From Actinoplanes sp. DH11 (GTDB lineage: Bacteria > Actinomycetota > Actinomycetes > Mycobacteriales > Micromonosporaceae): DNA of 64,000 nucleotides. Both the position numbers and the translations under genes were made by a program. This document shows, one piece after another, positions 34,078 through 42,938 of the stretch (position 1 is its first letter; every line of letters starts with the position of its first letter). The stretch covers positions 42,200-106,199 of the forward strand of contig NZ_JAHWGU010000031.1 of NCBI RefSeq assembly GCF_020873875.1. Reading direction: 5' to 3'. The notes below the pieces were generated by a model, which was not told the origin of the DNA, searched no databases, and worked only from the letters and a program-made list of their open reading frames with translations.

Positions 34078-34827
34078 ATGAGCAAGCGGGGCCGTGTGGT
34101 CGTCGCCCTCGACCATGCCCCTCTGGGGCTCCTGCCAGGACTGGAACGGGTGTCACACACGATCGGCACGCTGGTCTCGGTCCAGCCGGACGCGATGATC
34201 CTCAACTTCGGTCTGCTGAAGCGCTTCGGGGCGAGCCTCGCCGCGGCCGGTGTCGCGCCGATCCTGCGCGTCGACGGCAACCGAACGTACCTCGCGGGGG
34301 ACTGGACCGCCTCGGACGAGTGGGAGATGTTCTACTCCGCCGAGTCGGCGGCGAACGTCGGCGCCTCCGGGGTGATCGTCAACCTCCTGCTCGGGTTCCC
34401 CGCCGAGCTGGCCAGTCTCAAGGTGCTGGCGTCGGCGGCCTCGGCGGCGCAGCAGACCGGCCTCGAGTTGTACGTCTCGAGCATCGCGGCCGACCCGGGC
34501 ACCGGCTCCGCCGACGAGCTGCGCGACCGGCAGGCCTTCGCGGCCCGGATGGCCTTCGAGATGGGCGCGGACGTGGTCAACGTGTACGGGGCCGGCGACC
34601 CCACCGTGATCGAGCACGTGGCACCGTGGTGCGACGCCGACCTGCTGGCGCAGGGTGCCCCGTCGGGGCCGAGCGCCGGGGCGGCGGCCAACTGGGCGGA
34701 GAAGTCCGTGGCCGCGGGGGCGGCCGGGGTGTGCGTGGGACAGTCGGTGTGGGGTGACAAGGATCCGCGGGGCCAGCTCGCCGCGATCTGCGATGCGGTC
34801 CGGGCGACGGCACGTTCGACGGTCTGA
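34078..34827 (+). CDS. DhnA/class I aldolase-like TIM-barrel protein
   Basis: 249 residues from ATG 34078 (GGCGAGG upstream); an in-frame start at 34054 is less likely. The order 'RVVVALDHAPLGLLPGLE', 'APILRVDGN', 'AESAANVGASGVIVNLLLGF' and 'KSVAAGAAGVCVGQSVWGDK' follows the DhnA/LacD class I aldolase barrel used for fructose-bisphosphate aldolase and ADH synthase enzymes. In that family the Schiff-base lysine is in a V-K-V motif of strand 6; here the equivalent is 'ADVVNVYGAGDP' with Asn. So classical aldolase chemistry is doubtful. It is followed 9 bp later by a zinc-ribbon protein, clearly in one operon. Confidence 0.7.
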   Translation: MSKRGRVVVALDHAPLGLLPGLERVSHTIGTLVSVQPDAMILNFGLLKRFGASLAAAGVAPILRVDGNRTYLAGDWTASDEWEMFYSAESAANVGASGVIVNLLLGFPAELASLKVLASAASAAQQTGLELYVSSIAADPGTGSADELRDRQAFAARMAFEMGADVVNVYGAGDPTVIEHVAPWCDADLLAQGAPSGPSAGAAANWAEKSVAAGAAGVCVGQSVWGDKDPRGQLAAICDAVRATARSTV

Positions 34828-34835
34828 CCGGGAGC

Positions 34836-36098
34836 ATGGTGATCGGCCGGCTCGGCATGGCGGACCGTGGCGCGCTCGCGCAGGAGTCGCGCGCGTTCCA
34901 CCACCGCGCCGGCACGCTGACGCCGGCGGTGGAGCGGAACCTCGCCCGGTACGCCGCCGGGGCGCCGTGCGTGCGGGTGGCGCACCAGCCCAACTTCCTG
35001 GCCTCGGTGAACGTCGTCGCGCAGGCCGCGGTCTGCCACGACGTGAACCTGCGCGCCGGCGGCGGCCACGCCGAGGTCTTCTTCGTGGTCGACTACGACA
35101 CCAACGACGACCGGCGCTACCGGCACGCGGCGCTGCCGTCCCTGCTGTCGCGCAGCGGTGTGCACGGTCTGTCCGCGCCGGCGACCGACGTCGCCGGGCT
35201 CACCATGTTCCGGGAACCGGCACCGGCACCGGACTTCGTCGCCGCGTGCGTCACCGCCCTGCACGGGTGGGCGGGCCAGCAGGTCGCGCTGCTGCCGGAC
35301 GTCCGGGCGCGCCGTGGCCTGCGGCACCGCCTCACCCGGGCCGTGTCCTCGCTCACCGCCATCCTGCTCGCCGCGGCGGACCGGGCCTTCTCGCTGGCGG
35401 ACTTCAACGCGATCGTGCTGAGCGCGACGGTCAACAACGTGCTCGGGCTTCCGACGCTGTTCCTGCCGGGGTCCCGGACGTTCCCCGTCATCAGCGAGGC
35501 CATCGAGTCGATCTGGCAGGCCCGTGCCGCGATCGAGCGCGCGTCGGTGACGACCGGGCGCCAGGCGAGCGGCTCCGGTGCCGGCCCGTTGTGGATCGAC
35601 TGCGAGTGCGGGATGCGCCTGCCGTTGACGGGTGACGTCCGTGCCGACCGGCTGCACTTCGCCTGCCGGCGCTGCGAGGCCGCGGGCACGGTGGACGACA
35701 CGAATGTGGGGGAGTTCGCGGCCAAAGGCGTCCTGATCCCCCGGGTGACCGCCGACGACCTGCTCGACGGCCTGGTCTGGGGCAACGCGGTCGGCTGCGA
35801 CTACCGCGGCGGGTTGCCGCATTATCAGCAGTCGGCCCGGGTGGCCCGGGAACTGGGACTGCCGGTGTTGCCGATGCACCTGTCCGCCAGGCGTGCGAGC
35901 GCACCGATCGCACCGCTGCTGGGGCCGCAGTTCGCTGCCGCCCTCGAGGACCTGGCTGCCGGCGGGGGCCCGAACCCGGCACACGATCTGGTCTCCGCCG
36001 GCCGGACGAGCATGGTGGCCGCTCTGCTGTGGGCGAGCGATCTGGATGCCGGGCGGCTCGCTGCGGACATGGAGCAGGTCGCGCCGCTCAGCCGGTGA
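34836..36098 (+). CDS. Unknown protein with zinc ribbon (BshC-like pattern)
   Basis: 420 residues. The N-terminal half reads 'CVRVAHQPNFLASVNVVAQA' and 'GHAEVFFVVDYDTNDDRRYR', which recalls the opening of the BshC/YllA family (Q-P-x-L/F and a later D-x-D/N), an enzyme class that joins cysteine to a sugar acceptor. A central insertion has four cysteines 'CECGMRL' ... 'CRRC', a likely zinc ribbon. The C-terminus contains 'PRVTADDLLDGLVWGNAVGC'. True function unknown; the BshC relation is a tentative pattern match. It is in the same operon as the DhnA-like gene and its end overlaps the opposite-strand gene by 11 bp. Confidence 0.55.
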   Translation: MVIGRLGMADRGALAQESRAFHHRAGTLTPAVERNLARYAAGAPCVRVAHQPNFLASVNVVAQAAVCHDVNLRAGGGHAEVFFVVDYDTNDDRRYRHAALPSLLSRSGVHGLSAPATDVAGLTMFREPAPAPDFVAACVTALHGWAGQQVALLPDVRARRGLRHRLTRAVSSLTAILLAAADRAFSLADFNAIVLSATVNNVLGLPTLFLPGSRTFPVISEAIESIWQARAAIERASVTTGRQASGSGAGPLWIDCECGMRLPLTGDVRADRLHFACRRCEAAGTVDDTNVGEFAAKGVLIPRVTADDLLDGLVWGNAVGCDYRGGLPHYQQSARVARELGLPVLPMHLSARRASAPIAPLLGPQFAAALEDLAAGGGPNPAHDLVSAGRTSMVAALLWASDLDAGRLAADMEQVAPLSR

Positions 36099-36270
36099 CG
36101 AGCAGGCCGATCACGAACGTCACCAGACCGACGATGATGCCAAGCACGGCCAGCTGGTTGGCGGTCAGCTTCACGGCGTAGCGATCCTCCGCGGTGCGCA
36201 GGCGGGTCACCTCGGCGGCCGTGGTCTCGTACCGCTCGTTGATGAGGGCGAGCTCGTCGCCGAGGCCCAT
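36088..36270 (-). CDS. Small protein, coiled coil plus C-terminal TM
   Basis: 60 residues: a charged helix 'LALINERYETTAAEVTRLRT' followed by one membrane span 'LAVLGIIVGLVTFVIGLLVT' at the end, i.e. a tail-anchored topology. It lies 21 bp downstream of the toroid protein gene (36292) on the same strand and is probably cotranscribed with it. Confidence 0.6.
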   Translation of the reverse strand: MGLGDELALINERYETTAAEVTRLRTAEDRYAVKLTANQLAVLGIIVGLVTFVIGLLVTG

Positions 36271-36291
36271 CGATTTCGCGTTCAGCGCCGC

Positions 36292-37437
36292 CTAGTGCTG
36301 CTGGGCGTCGGCCAGCTCGCCGGCCGATCGTTGGACCTGCTCGCCGAGCGCGTCGGCGAGCGAACGGTAGCGGTCCAGCAGGTCGCCGATCTCCTCCATC
36401 CAGTAGAACGACAGCTGGGCGACGAGTTCGTCGTGCCGCGTGTGCGCGACCGCGGCGGCGGCCATCAGCTTCACGGTGAGCGGCCCGTCGTGCGAGTACT
36501 GCTCGACGAACCACTGCGTACCCTTGAGCGCCGCGTCGCGGTTGCCCGGATATCCGGACCGGTTGAGTGCCAGGATCGCCCGCAGCGAGCAGTAACCGGT
36601 GATCTCGCGGTGCATGGGACCCCAGGACCCCTCAGTGGACTGGGTCTTCACCAGCCAGGCCGAGGCGCGGTCGACCCGTTCCGGGGTGGGGGAGACCGTC
36701 CCGAACGAGCGCAGACCGGAGATGGCGCACGCGGTCTGCCATTCCGCCGGCGCGTGCTGCCCGTTGCTTTCGTCCGGTGACCGGAAACAGGCGGCGTCCT
36801 CGTCCCAGAACTCCCAGATCTGGTTGCGGGCACGGCCGGCGAAGGCCGGGTCGTCGTAGCGGTTGAAGACTTCCATCGCGGCGCCGTGGAAGCTGGGACC
36901 GAACCAGTACGACGTCCGGTCCGGCCAGTTCTGGCCGACGTGCGAGCGCAGCAGCCGCAGGGCGCGATCGACACACGGGTCGCCGGCGCGATAGCCGCAC
37001 AGATGCAGCGCGAGCAGGACCTGGCAGCCGTCCCAGATGTCCTCACCCCAGCCGCCGTCGGGCCGCTGCACCGACTCGAGCCACCGCACCGCCTGCTGCA
37101 CGGCGTGGCCCGGTCCCAGCGCCTCCACGCGGCCGTCGGCCGGTTTGTGGTAGGTGATGCCGATGCGGTCCAGCATGATGATCGTCTGCGCGGTGAAGCA
37201 GGGCTTCTGCCGTGGGGCGTCGTCGGAACCCCAGGAACCGTCCGGGTGCTGGCTGGAGAGCGCATCGGTCAGGATCCGCAGCAGGGAGGTGTCCGGGCCG
37301 CTCTCGGTCGAGTTCGGATAGGCCACTGCCGCGAAGGCGCTCTGCACCCGGACGGCGCGGTCGCGAAGCGCGGCGGCGGCCAGGGCGAGTTCCGCGCCGG
37401 CCTGGCCTGTCCCGCTGCTCAACTGGCCGGGGTTCAT
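36292..37437 (-). CDS. Terpenoid-cyclase-like alpha/alpha-toroid protein
   Basis: 381 residues from ATG 37437 (AGGGGAG upstream). Repeated QW-type motifs 'SSQHPDGSWGSDDA', 'ESVQRPDGGWGED' and 'VKTQSTEGSWGPMH' mark the alpha/alpha-toroid of squalene-hopene cyclases and prenyltransferase beta subunits. The D-x-D-D protonation motif of class II cyclases is not visible, and the protein is about half the length of a full cyclase, so catalysis is uncertain. The last ~40 residues are a coiled coil ('LLDRYRSLADALGEQVQRSA'). It may be a single-domain terpene cyclase or a binding protein. A short tail-anchored protein gene follows. Confidence 0.65.
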   Translation of the reverse strand: MNPGQLSSGTGQAGAELALAAAALRDRAVRVQSAFAAVAYPNSTESGPDTSLLRILTDALSSQHPDGSWGSDDAPRQKPCFTAQTIIMLDRIGITYHKPADGRVEALGPGHAVQQAVRWLESVQRPDGGWGEDIWDGCQVLLALHLCGYRAGDPCVDRALRLLRSHVGQNWPDRTSYWFGPSFHGAAMEVFNRYDDPAFAGRARNQIWEFWDEDAACFRSPDESNGQHAPAEWQTACAISGLRSFGTVSPTPERVDRASAWLVKTQSTEGSWGPMHREITGYCSLRAILALNRSGYPGNRDAALKGTQWFVEQYSHDGPLTVKLMAAAAVAHTRHDELVAQLSFYWMEEIGDLLDRYRSLADALGEQVQRSAGELADAQQH

Positions 37438-37714
37438 GTGGCACTCCCCTCTCTGGGGCGACTGCCGAGCATGGCCTCACCGGGAAGTCACGGACCTGAC
37501 GCGACCGCCGGTGACTCGCTGGCCATCTAGTCATAACTATATGTTGTTCTTCGTCGTGCCTGATGGGAGTGAGGGTCTTCACTCATACTGACAAATACGT
37601 TCAAGTCGCATGAAGGCGGTTCAATACGGGGGCGGGGCGTCCCCCGGTAGGGTCGCGGCGGTCTGCCACCATCACACTTCCGCGCTATCGATCAGCAGAC
37701 CGGAGGGCACGACA

Positions 37715-38970
37715 GTGGCGGTGGACGTCGATCTCCCCACGGCCCGGCCGCACCGGCGCCGATGGGCGGGCCCCACAGCGGCGCTCAGCGCGGCCCTCGC
37801 GGCAGTCGTCGCGTTCGTGGCGCTGGCGATGCTTTCCGGGGGCCTGCTGGGGTGGAGCCCGCTGCCGCCGGGCTCGCCGGCGGACACCTCGGGCGGCGTG
37901 AGCCTGCCCGCCCAGGTCGGCGCCCCCGGATCTGGACCCCGGACGGGACGAAACACCCGATCAGGGCGGCCTCCGTGCTCCTCAGCGGCGACAGCTGGTA
38001 CGCCGACGGGTCGCAGTTCTACGGTGGCCTCGTCGGCGCCGGAGCCGACGACTACCGGGTTGTCGACAACGACGGCGCGGCCGGGCTGGCGTCGGTGCTG
38101 TCACCCGACGGCCGCACACTCGCCTCGGGCGACGGCATCCTGGACATCACCACCGGACGTCGTACGCCGTACCCGCCGGTGTGGGAGAACCGGCACATCG
38201 CCGCGCAGGCCTGGTCGCCGGACGGCACCCGGCTGGCGGTGATCAGCCGGCCCGTGGACGACGCACCGTACGCGGCACCGCAGTCCCTGGCCCTGCTCGA
38301 CGTCGCCACCGGTGCGGTCACCGCACTCGACGACAGCAGCCCGGCACTCGACGGCTGGACGGTGGCGTTCTCGCCCGACGGCACGCGGATCGCGTACCCC
38401 TCAGGTGGCCGGATCCGGATCCGCACCCTGGCCTCCGGTGCGGTGACCGCGATCCCGATGCCCGGCGGGGCGGTGCTGGCCGGCAAGGGCAGCTGGACCC
38501 GGGACGGCACGAGCCTGCTGGTCGCCACCGCCGAGGCGTGCGAGACCTGCGGCGAACACCCGGTCCGGTGGACCGTCAGCACCCTGTCGGCGTCGACCGG
38601 TGCCGTCGCCGGCCCGCGGTATCAGCTCGACGGGGTCCATACGGCGCGGGTGCTCGGCTGGTGGCCCTCCGGCAAGCCGGTGGCCGTCGCGTCCTCACCC
38701 GCGTCCGACGGTAGCCTCGCCGATATCGAAGACGTGCGGGTGCTGGAACTGACACCCGGCTCCGGACACACCGAACTGGCGTCGGCCGGCACGGAACACA
38801 TCGACGTCGCGGACAATGTGCTCGCCGCGGGCGAGCTGCGCGCCGGGCGCCGGCCGCTGACCTCGATGGACCGGCTGGGCACCGGCGCCGCCTGGTTCGT
38901 CGGGCTCGCCGCGGTGACGGCCCTGCTGACCGGGGCGTACGCCGTCCGGCAGCGCCGCCGGTCCGTCTGA
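37715..38970 (+). pseudogene. Membrane-anchored WD40-like beta-propeller, frameshifted
   Basis: The gene starts at GTG 37715 after GGAGGG: 'VAVDVDLPTARPHRRRWAGP' then a membrane span 'LSAALAAVVAFVALAMLSGG'. Near 37925, in a CCCCC run, the coding sense passes to another frame ('RIWTPDGTKHPIRAASVLLS') and continues to 38970 with propeller blades 'AAQAWSPDGTRLAV' and 'WTVAFSPDGTRIAYPSGG' and a C-terminal span 'WFVGLAAVTALLTGAYAV'. One missing base explains it. It is either a true frameshift or a sequencing error; the remainder is well conserved in pattern. Confidence 0.7.
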
Positions 38971-39070
38971 TCTATCCGCCCGGTCCGCCCGATCATCCGT
39001 TCCCGCCCGGCACGGCCGTGATTAGCGTCGACGGTGGAAGTCCCGTGGCCGCCGCCGAGCGGAGGGCGTC

Positions 39071-39820
39071 ATGCCGATCCGGAAAATGCTGGCCGGCCTT
39101 CTCCTGCTGCTGCTTCTGCTCACCGGTTGCAACGGCGGCGGAGGCGACTCCACCACGCCTGCGGATGAGGTGACCACGGGCGCGGACCCCGGTGACGGCA
39201 CGGGCATCGGCACCGGGACCGGCGACGTCGCGCAGGAGGGCGGCGGCGAGGAACCGGCCGAGGAGGGTGCGGGCCCGGAGAAGCCAGCCCCGGAGACCAA
39301 GCGGCCCTACGCCGAACTGCCGCAACTGCCCGCCGGAAGCGGCGACAACTCCACCGGCCCCGTGGACGAGCCCTACTGCGTAGGGGTGAGTCTGCTGGCG
39401 TCCGTCACCGACGGCGTGGAGGTCGAAGTGACAGGCGTCGACCTGCAGGGTGAGCAGTTCGACCTGAGCCAAGGGTCCGGGTGCGACGACCGGCCGGCCT
39501 GCCTCGGATACACGTTCACCGTCGACGACTCGCAATGCTCCGTGGTGGTGACACCGCTCGCCGCGGGCGACCCGGCCGGCGACGGACCCGAGGGCCAGCT
39601 CGAACTGGCCGGCAGCGCCTGGTGCAGCGGCGGGGACCTGCAGGTGTGCGCGGAATGGCGGTCCGCCGCGGACGCCCAGCAGGACCGGACGATTCCGCTG
39701 TACCTGCCGGACGCCGAGCCGGAGGAGTCGCCGTCCGCGTCGCCGTCCTCGTCGCCGGAGGAGTCGCCGACCGCCGAGGAGACGACCGAGCCCGTCCCAG
39801 CCGCGTCAGCGGATGAGTGA
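39071..39820 (+). CDS. Putative lipoprotein
   Basis: 249 residues. Type II signal with lipobox 'LLLTGC' (Cys19), then an acidic, Gly/Thr/Glu-rich linker (~20-80). A folded domain with six or more Cys follows ('CVGVSLLASVTDGVEVEVTG', 'GCDDRPACLGYTFTVDD'), then a Ser/Pro/Glu-rich tail. It is likely anchored to the outer face of the cell membrane. Family not recognised. Its end overlaps the next membrane-protein gene by 8 bp, so the two are translationally coupled. Confidence 0.7.
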   Translation: MPIRKMLAGLLLLLLLLTGCNGGGGDSTTPADEVTTGADPGDGTGIGTGTGDVAQEGGGEEPAEEGAGPEKPAPETKRPYAELPQLPAGSGDNSTGPVDEPYCVGVSLLASVTDGVEVEVTGVDLQGEQFDLSQGSGCDDRPACLGYTFTVDDSQCSVVVTPLAAGDPAGDGPEGQLELAGSAWCSGGDLQVCAEWRSAADAQQDRTIPLYLPDAEPEESPSASPSSSPEESPTAEETTEPVPAASADE

Positions 39821-40700
39821 TACCGAACAGGTCCGCGGCACGCTGACCCGCTGGGCGGAGGCGATCGGCCCCGTCACCCTGATCGGCGCGGTGCTGTTCT
39901 ACTTCGGCTACGTCTCCTCCCGCGCCCAGTACGAGTACTTCGGCGTCGACGTCGACGTCATCGGCCTGGGCACCCAGGACTACATCATGCGCAGCCCGCA
40001 ACCGCTGCTGGTGCCGCTGCTCACCATCACCCTGGCCGGCGTGTGCGGCCTGCTGATCCACCTGGCCGTCCACCGGCGGCTCACCGCCACCGAGCGCCGG
40101 CCGACGCGGGCGATCCGGGCCGCCGGCGCCACCGGCGTCGCCCTGCTCGGTGTCGCGGTGGTCCTGCTTTTCGCGTACGGCCTGATCCGGGACTGGGTGC
40201 TGTACGCGCTTGTCACGCCGCTTCTGGTGATCGCCGGTGCCGGCCTGATCGCGTACGCGTGGCGGCTCACCGAGTTGACCGCGGAACCGGCCACCGACGA
40301 CACCGGGCCGGGCCCGACACTGCGCCGCTCCGCGCGTTTGCTGCTGTACCTGCTGCTGATCGCCGCCACGTTGTGGACCACCGCGACCGTCGCCCAGTGG
40401 TCCGGCCGGGGCCTGGCACGCGACTTCGCGGCCCGGCCGGAGCATCTGCCGCGGGTCATCCTGGACACCAAGGAACGCCTCTACCTGCGTGACGGAACCG
40501 TCGAGGAGTCCCGCCTGCCGCCGGCCGAGGACCAGGAGTTCCGCTACCGGTACCGCCGGCTGCGGCTGCTGGTGATCGGCCAGGACCGGATGTTCCTGGT
40601 CCCGGAGGTGTGGTCGGCCAGCAACTCCACCCTGGTGGTGCCGATCGACGACACGGTCCGCGTCCAGTTCCAGTACCAGAACGACAACCCCGGCGCTTGA
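39813..40700 (+). CDS. Hypothetical membrane protein
   Basis: 295 residues with about five spans: 'PVTLIGAVLFYFGYVSSRAQ', 'PLLVPLLTITLAGVCGLLIH', 'ATGVALLGVAVVLLFAYGLI', 'VLYALVTPLLVIAGAGLIAY' and 'LLLYLLLIAATLWTTATVAQ', and then a ~110-residue soluble C-terminal domain ('RYRYRRLRLLVIGQDRMFLV'). No known motif. Its ATG lies inside the end of the lipoprotein gene, which suggests that the products work together at the membrane. Confidence 0.65.
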   Translation: MSDTEQVRGTLTRWAEAIGPVTLIGAVLFYFGYVSSRAQYEYFGVDVDVIGLGTQDYIMRSPQPLLVPLLTITLAGVCGLLIHLAVHRRLTATERRPTRAIRAAGATGVALLGVAVVLLFAYGLIRDWVLYALVTPLLVIAGAGLIAYAWRLTELTAEPATDDTGPGPTLRRSARLLLYLLLIAATLWTTATVAQWSGRGLARDFAARPEHLPRVILDTKERLYLRDGTVEESRLPPAEDQEFRYRYRRLRLLVIGQDRMFLVPEVWSASNSTLVVPIDDTVRVQFQYQNDNPGA

Positions 40701-40957
40701 GCCGCGCGCGAGACGCCCCCAGCAGCGGTACCCGGCCTGCGTCGCTGCGCTGGTAAGGCCAGTGCTGCGCCTGCGCGGCATCCCCCCGCAGTATCACCAG
40801 GCGCCGGTTGTGCCTCTAACAGCGATCGAGAAAATGAAGCCGGTGGAGCTGCTCTGCCGAACCCCGCTGGTGGCTCGGCCACCGAACGAGATCCAGTCAC
40901 TCCACGGCCCGGCCCCGCCGACGAGCCTTGTCGGCTGGGTGCGCCGGCCATCTCTCA

Positions 40958-41101
40958 GCTTGCCGTTTAACCTCCGCCGCTGGCCTGGCGCCGCTGCGGA
41001 TCAGCTCAGTTCGTCACCACCGGCAACTACGGTGAGTGCTGTAGATGAGCCGGTGCCGTCGGCGACGAGTCCCGAGAGCGCGCTGTCTGCGGCAGTTGCG
41101 C
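40958..41101. repeat. Dispersed intergenic repeat, copy C (diverged); spacer 40701-41118
   Basis: The 418-bp spacer holds no credible gene. From 40958 it follows the head (GCTTGCCGTTTAACCTCC) and tail (GAGAGCGCGCTGTCTGCGGCA) of the repeat found at 5941 and 41661, with many substitutions between. The 40701-40957 part shows nothing I can identify. Confidence 0.6.
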
Positions 41102-41118
41102 GTTCTTGATGCCCTGAC

Positions 41119-41484
41119 TCAGGGAGCTTTGGGAGTCAGGAACTCAAGGCGGTTGCCGTGGATGTCGTGGGTGTGGAATCGGCGCATACCCGGGATCTCG
41201 TCGTCGCCCCAGATCACTTGGTAGCCAGCCTTAGTAAGGCGCTGAGCCAGAGCGTCCAGCTCGGGCCAGAGCAGGCCGGGGTGTGCCTTCTGGGCAGGAC
41301 GAAAGTCCTTCTCGACACCGAGGTGTAGTTCAATGCCTGCTCCCGTGAACCAGCAACCGCCCCGGACGGCGAGGGCTGGCGGTTTGGGCTTCTCGATGAG
41401 GCCGAGGACGCCGGAGTAGAAGCCGCGGGAGGCTTCCTCACTGTCGGGTGGGCAGGCCAGCTGTACATGGTGGATCATGCGCAT
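41119..41484 (-). CDS. VOC (glyoxalase/bleomycin-resistance) family protein
   Basis: 121 residues, full length. 'HHVQLACPPDSEEASRGFYS' and 'GVLGLIEKPKPPAL' form the first beta-alpha-beta-beta-beta unit; 'GIELHLGVE' and 'FHTHDIHGNRLEFLTPK' the second, with His5/6 and Glu as the usual metal ligands. VOC enzymes include isomerases, dioxygenases and antibiotic-binding proteins; the substrate cannot be assigned. Monocistronic. Confidence 0.88.
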   Translation of the reverse strand: MRMIHHVQLACPPDSEEASRGFYSGVLGLIEKPKPPALAVRGGCWFTGAGIELHLGVEKDFRPAQKAHPGLLWPELDALAQRLTKAGYQVIWGDDEIPGMRRFHTHDIHGNRLEFLTPKAP

Positions 41485-41660
41485 ATATTAGCAAGACGTA
41501 CGTACGGTTTTGTAGAAGCGGCTTGCACGTTGTTTCGAAGGTTCGCTGGCGATGCGTTCGGATTAGCATCACCGTGACGGGGATGCGACCGGCAGCCATG
41601 AAGCGCAGCAGGCCAGGAGTCGCGCTAGCTGCGGAAACAGGTTGCGAGACAGCCACTTAA

Positions 41661-41803
41661 CTTGTCGTTTAACCTCCGGCTCCGCCCCACTCCGCCGCGG
41701 ACTGGACCGCTGCGTCATCAACGGTGACTACAGCGAGTGCCGGCCAGCGCGCTGGGCGCGGACAGAGACGGACGGAGCGCGCGTTCTCTGCGGCAAGAGT
41801 GTG
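41661..41803. repeat. Dispersed intergenic repeat, copy B; spacer 41485-41833
   Basis: About 143 bp, from CTTGTCGTTTAACCTCC to CTCTGCGGCAAGAGTG. It matches copy A at 5941 with only a few substitutions and single-base indels. It fills the right half of the 349-bp spacer and ends just before the NUDIX stop. The left half has no feature I can name. Confidence 0.78.
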
Positions 41804-41833
41804 CATCGAGCACTGGGCTTCGACAATGGCATC

Positions 41834-42226
41834 TCACTGGATTTTGGCTGTCTGATACAGCTGATCGAAAATGATCTGGTCGACCGGTGACACTCGGTGG
41901 CGGTCGGCGTAAACCAGCCAGCCGATCTCCTCGATCTCACTGTTCGGCCTCAGGTTTCCTCGATAGTCGGCTGTGTAGCACGTCATGCGCACCATGGTTC
42001 CCTCCGTCTGCCCATGAGCCTGCGCGTGGAACGTGCCGGCATGCGTGACACTGTCGGCGACGATGGTGACATCGAGTTCTTCGTGAATCTCGCGCACGAG
42101 AGTGTCGAGGTCGCTTTCGCCTGGCTCTCGTTTGCCGCCTGGCAGGTAGTAGACGTCTTTGCCGATGGAGCGGGTGCTCAGGATCGCACCGTCCTTCAGA
42201 TGGATCCAAGCGATCTTGTCGATCAT
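41834..42226 (-). CDS. NUDIX hydrolase
   Basis: 130 residues from ATG 42226; the frame is open to 42292 but the extra 22 residues are not family-like. The NUDIX box is intact: 'GGKREPGESDLDTLVREIHE' followed by 'EL', giving G-x5-E-x7-R-E-x-x-E-E. It hydrolyses a nucleoside diphosphate linked to another moiety; MutT-like small size fits 8-oxo-dGTP or similar, not proven. It lies 85 bp downstream of the histidine phosphatase on the same strand, perhaps one operon for nucleotide clean-up. Confidence 0.9.
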   Translation of the reverse strand: MIDKIAWIHLKDGAILSTRSIGKDVYYLPGGKREPGESDLDTLVREIHEELDVTIVADSVTHAGTFHAQAHGQTEGTMVRMTCYTADYRGNLRPNSEIEEIGWLVYADRHRVSPVDQIIFDQLYQTAKIQ

Positions 42227-42311
42227 GGCCCGCTTCAGCCTCCTCGGTTGTGGGTGGGCATAGTTAAGCCGCACGGGCGACTTCGCCCACATGTGGTGGG
42301 CGGCGGGTGTG

Positions 42312-42938
42312 TTAGGTCAGATGAGCGGTGTCATTGAGGTGGACGACTTCACGGTTGTGAAAGAAGTCGTCCTCGCGCAGCGATGTGATGCTGCCGGACG
42401 AGACCCGGAAGCTGACGAATCCGGCTGCGTGGACGGGCATGCCGATCCAGGCTGCGATGAGGAACGTAGCCGTGCCTCCGTGCGTGACCACGATCTGATT
42501 CTCGATTCTCGATCGCAGAATACGATCCAGGGCTGCGTAGGCCCGGACGGCCTGTTGCCACTTCGTCTCGGCGCCCGACACGCCCTCGTCATGACGCATC
42601 CGTTCACCGCCGGCAGGCGGTGGGATGAACCGCTCGTCCAGCCACGCCTGAGGCCGTCCACCCGCCTCACCGTAGGATTTCTCGCGCAGATCATTGTCGA
42701 GGACCACATCGATGCAAAGCCGCTTCGCAATGATGTCTGCCGTACGCCGTGTGCGCATCAGGTCCGACGAGAACATTTCGACCGGGGCATCTACCGGGAG
42801 CCGGCCAACCAGTGCTTCGGCGATCTTTGCGGCCTGTGCCAGCCCACTGTCGGTGAGGTCGGAGTCGAACCAGCCGCCGACCAGCCCATCGACGTGGTGT
42901 GTCGCCTCAGGATGTGTGACCACGTAGACGTTCCTCAA
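42312..42938 (-). CDS. Histidine phosphatase superfamily protein
   Basis: 208 residues. The N-terminus is 'VYVVTHPEATHHVDGLVGG', where the classical R-H-G is replaced by T-H-P-E; this HPEATHH subfamily is widespread. Other active-site parts are 'MFSSDLMRTRRTADIIA' and 'QIVVTHGGTATFLIAAW' (second His). The nucleophilic His is kept. Phosphomonoester hydrolysis is the expected activity; substrate unknown. It is followed by the NUDIX gene. Confidence 0.87.
   Translation of the reverse strand: MRNVYVVTHPEATHHVDGLVGGWFDSDLTDSGLAQAAKIAEALVGRLPVDAPVEMFSSDLMRTRRTADIIAKRLCIDVVLDNDLREKSYGEAGGRPQAWLDERFIPPPAGGERMRHDEGVSGAETKWQQAVRAYAALDRILRSRIENQIVVTHGGTATFLIAAWIGMPVHAAGFVSFRVSSGSITSLREDDFFHNREVVHLNDTAHLT

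Noticed and set aside
34332..35984. 550-codon minus-strand frame over the zinc-ribbon gene
   Set aside because: No recognisable motif and Arg/His/Gln-rich composition; the plus-strand operon is supported by spacing and family patterns.
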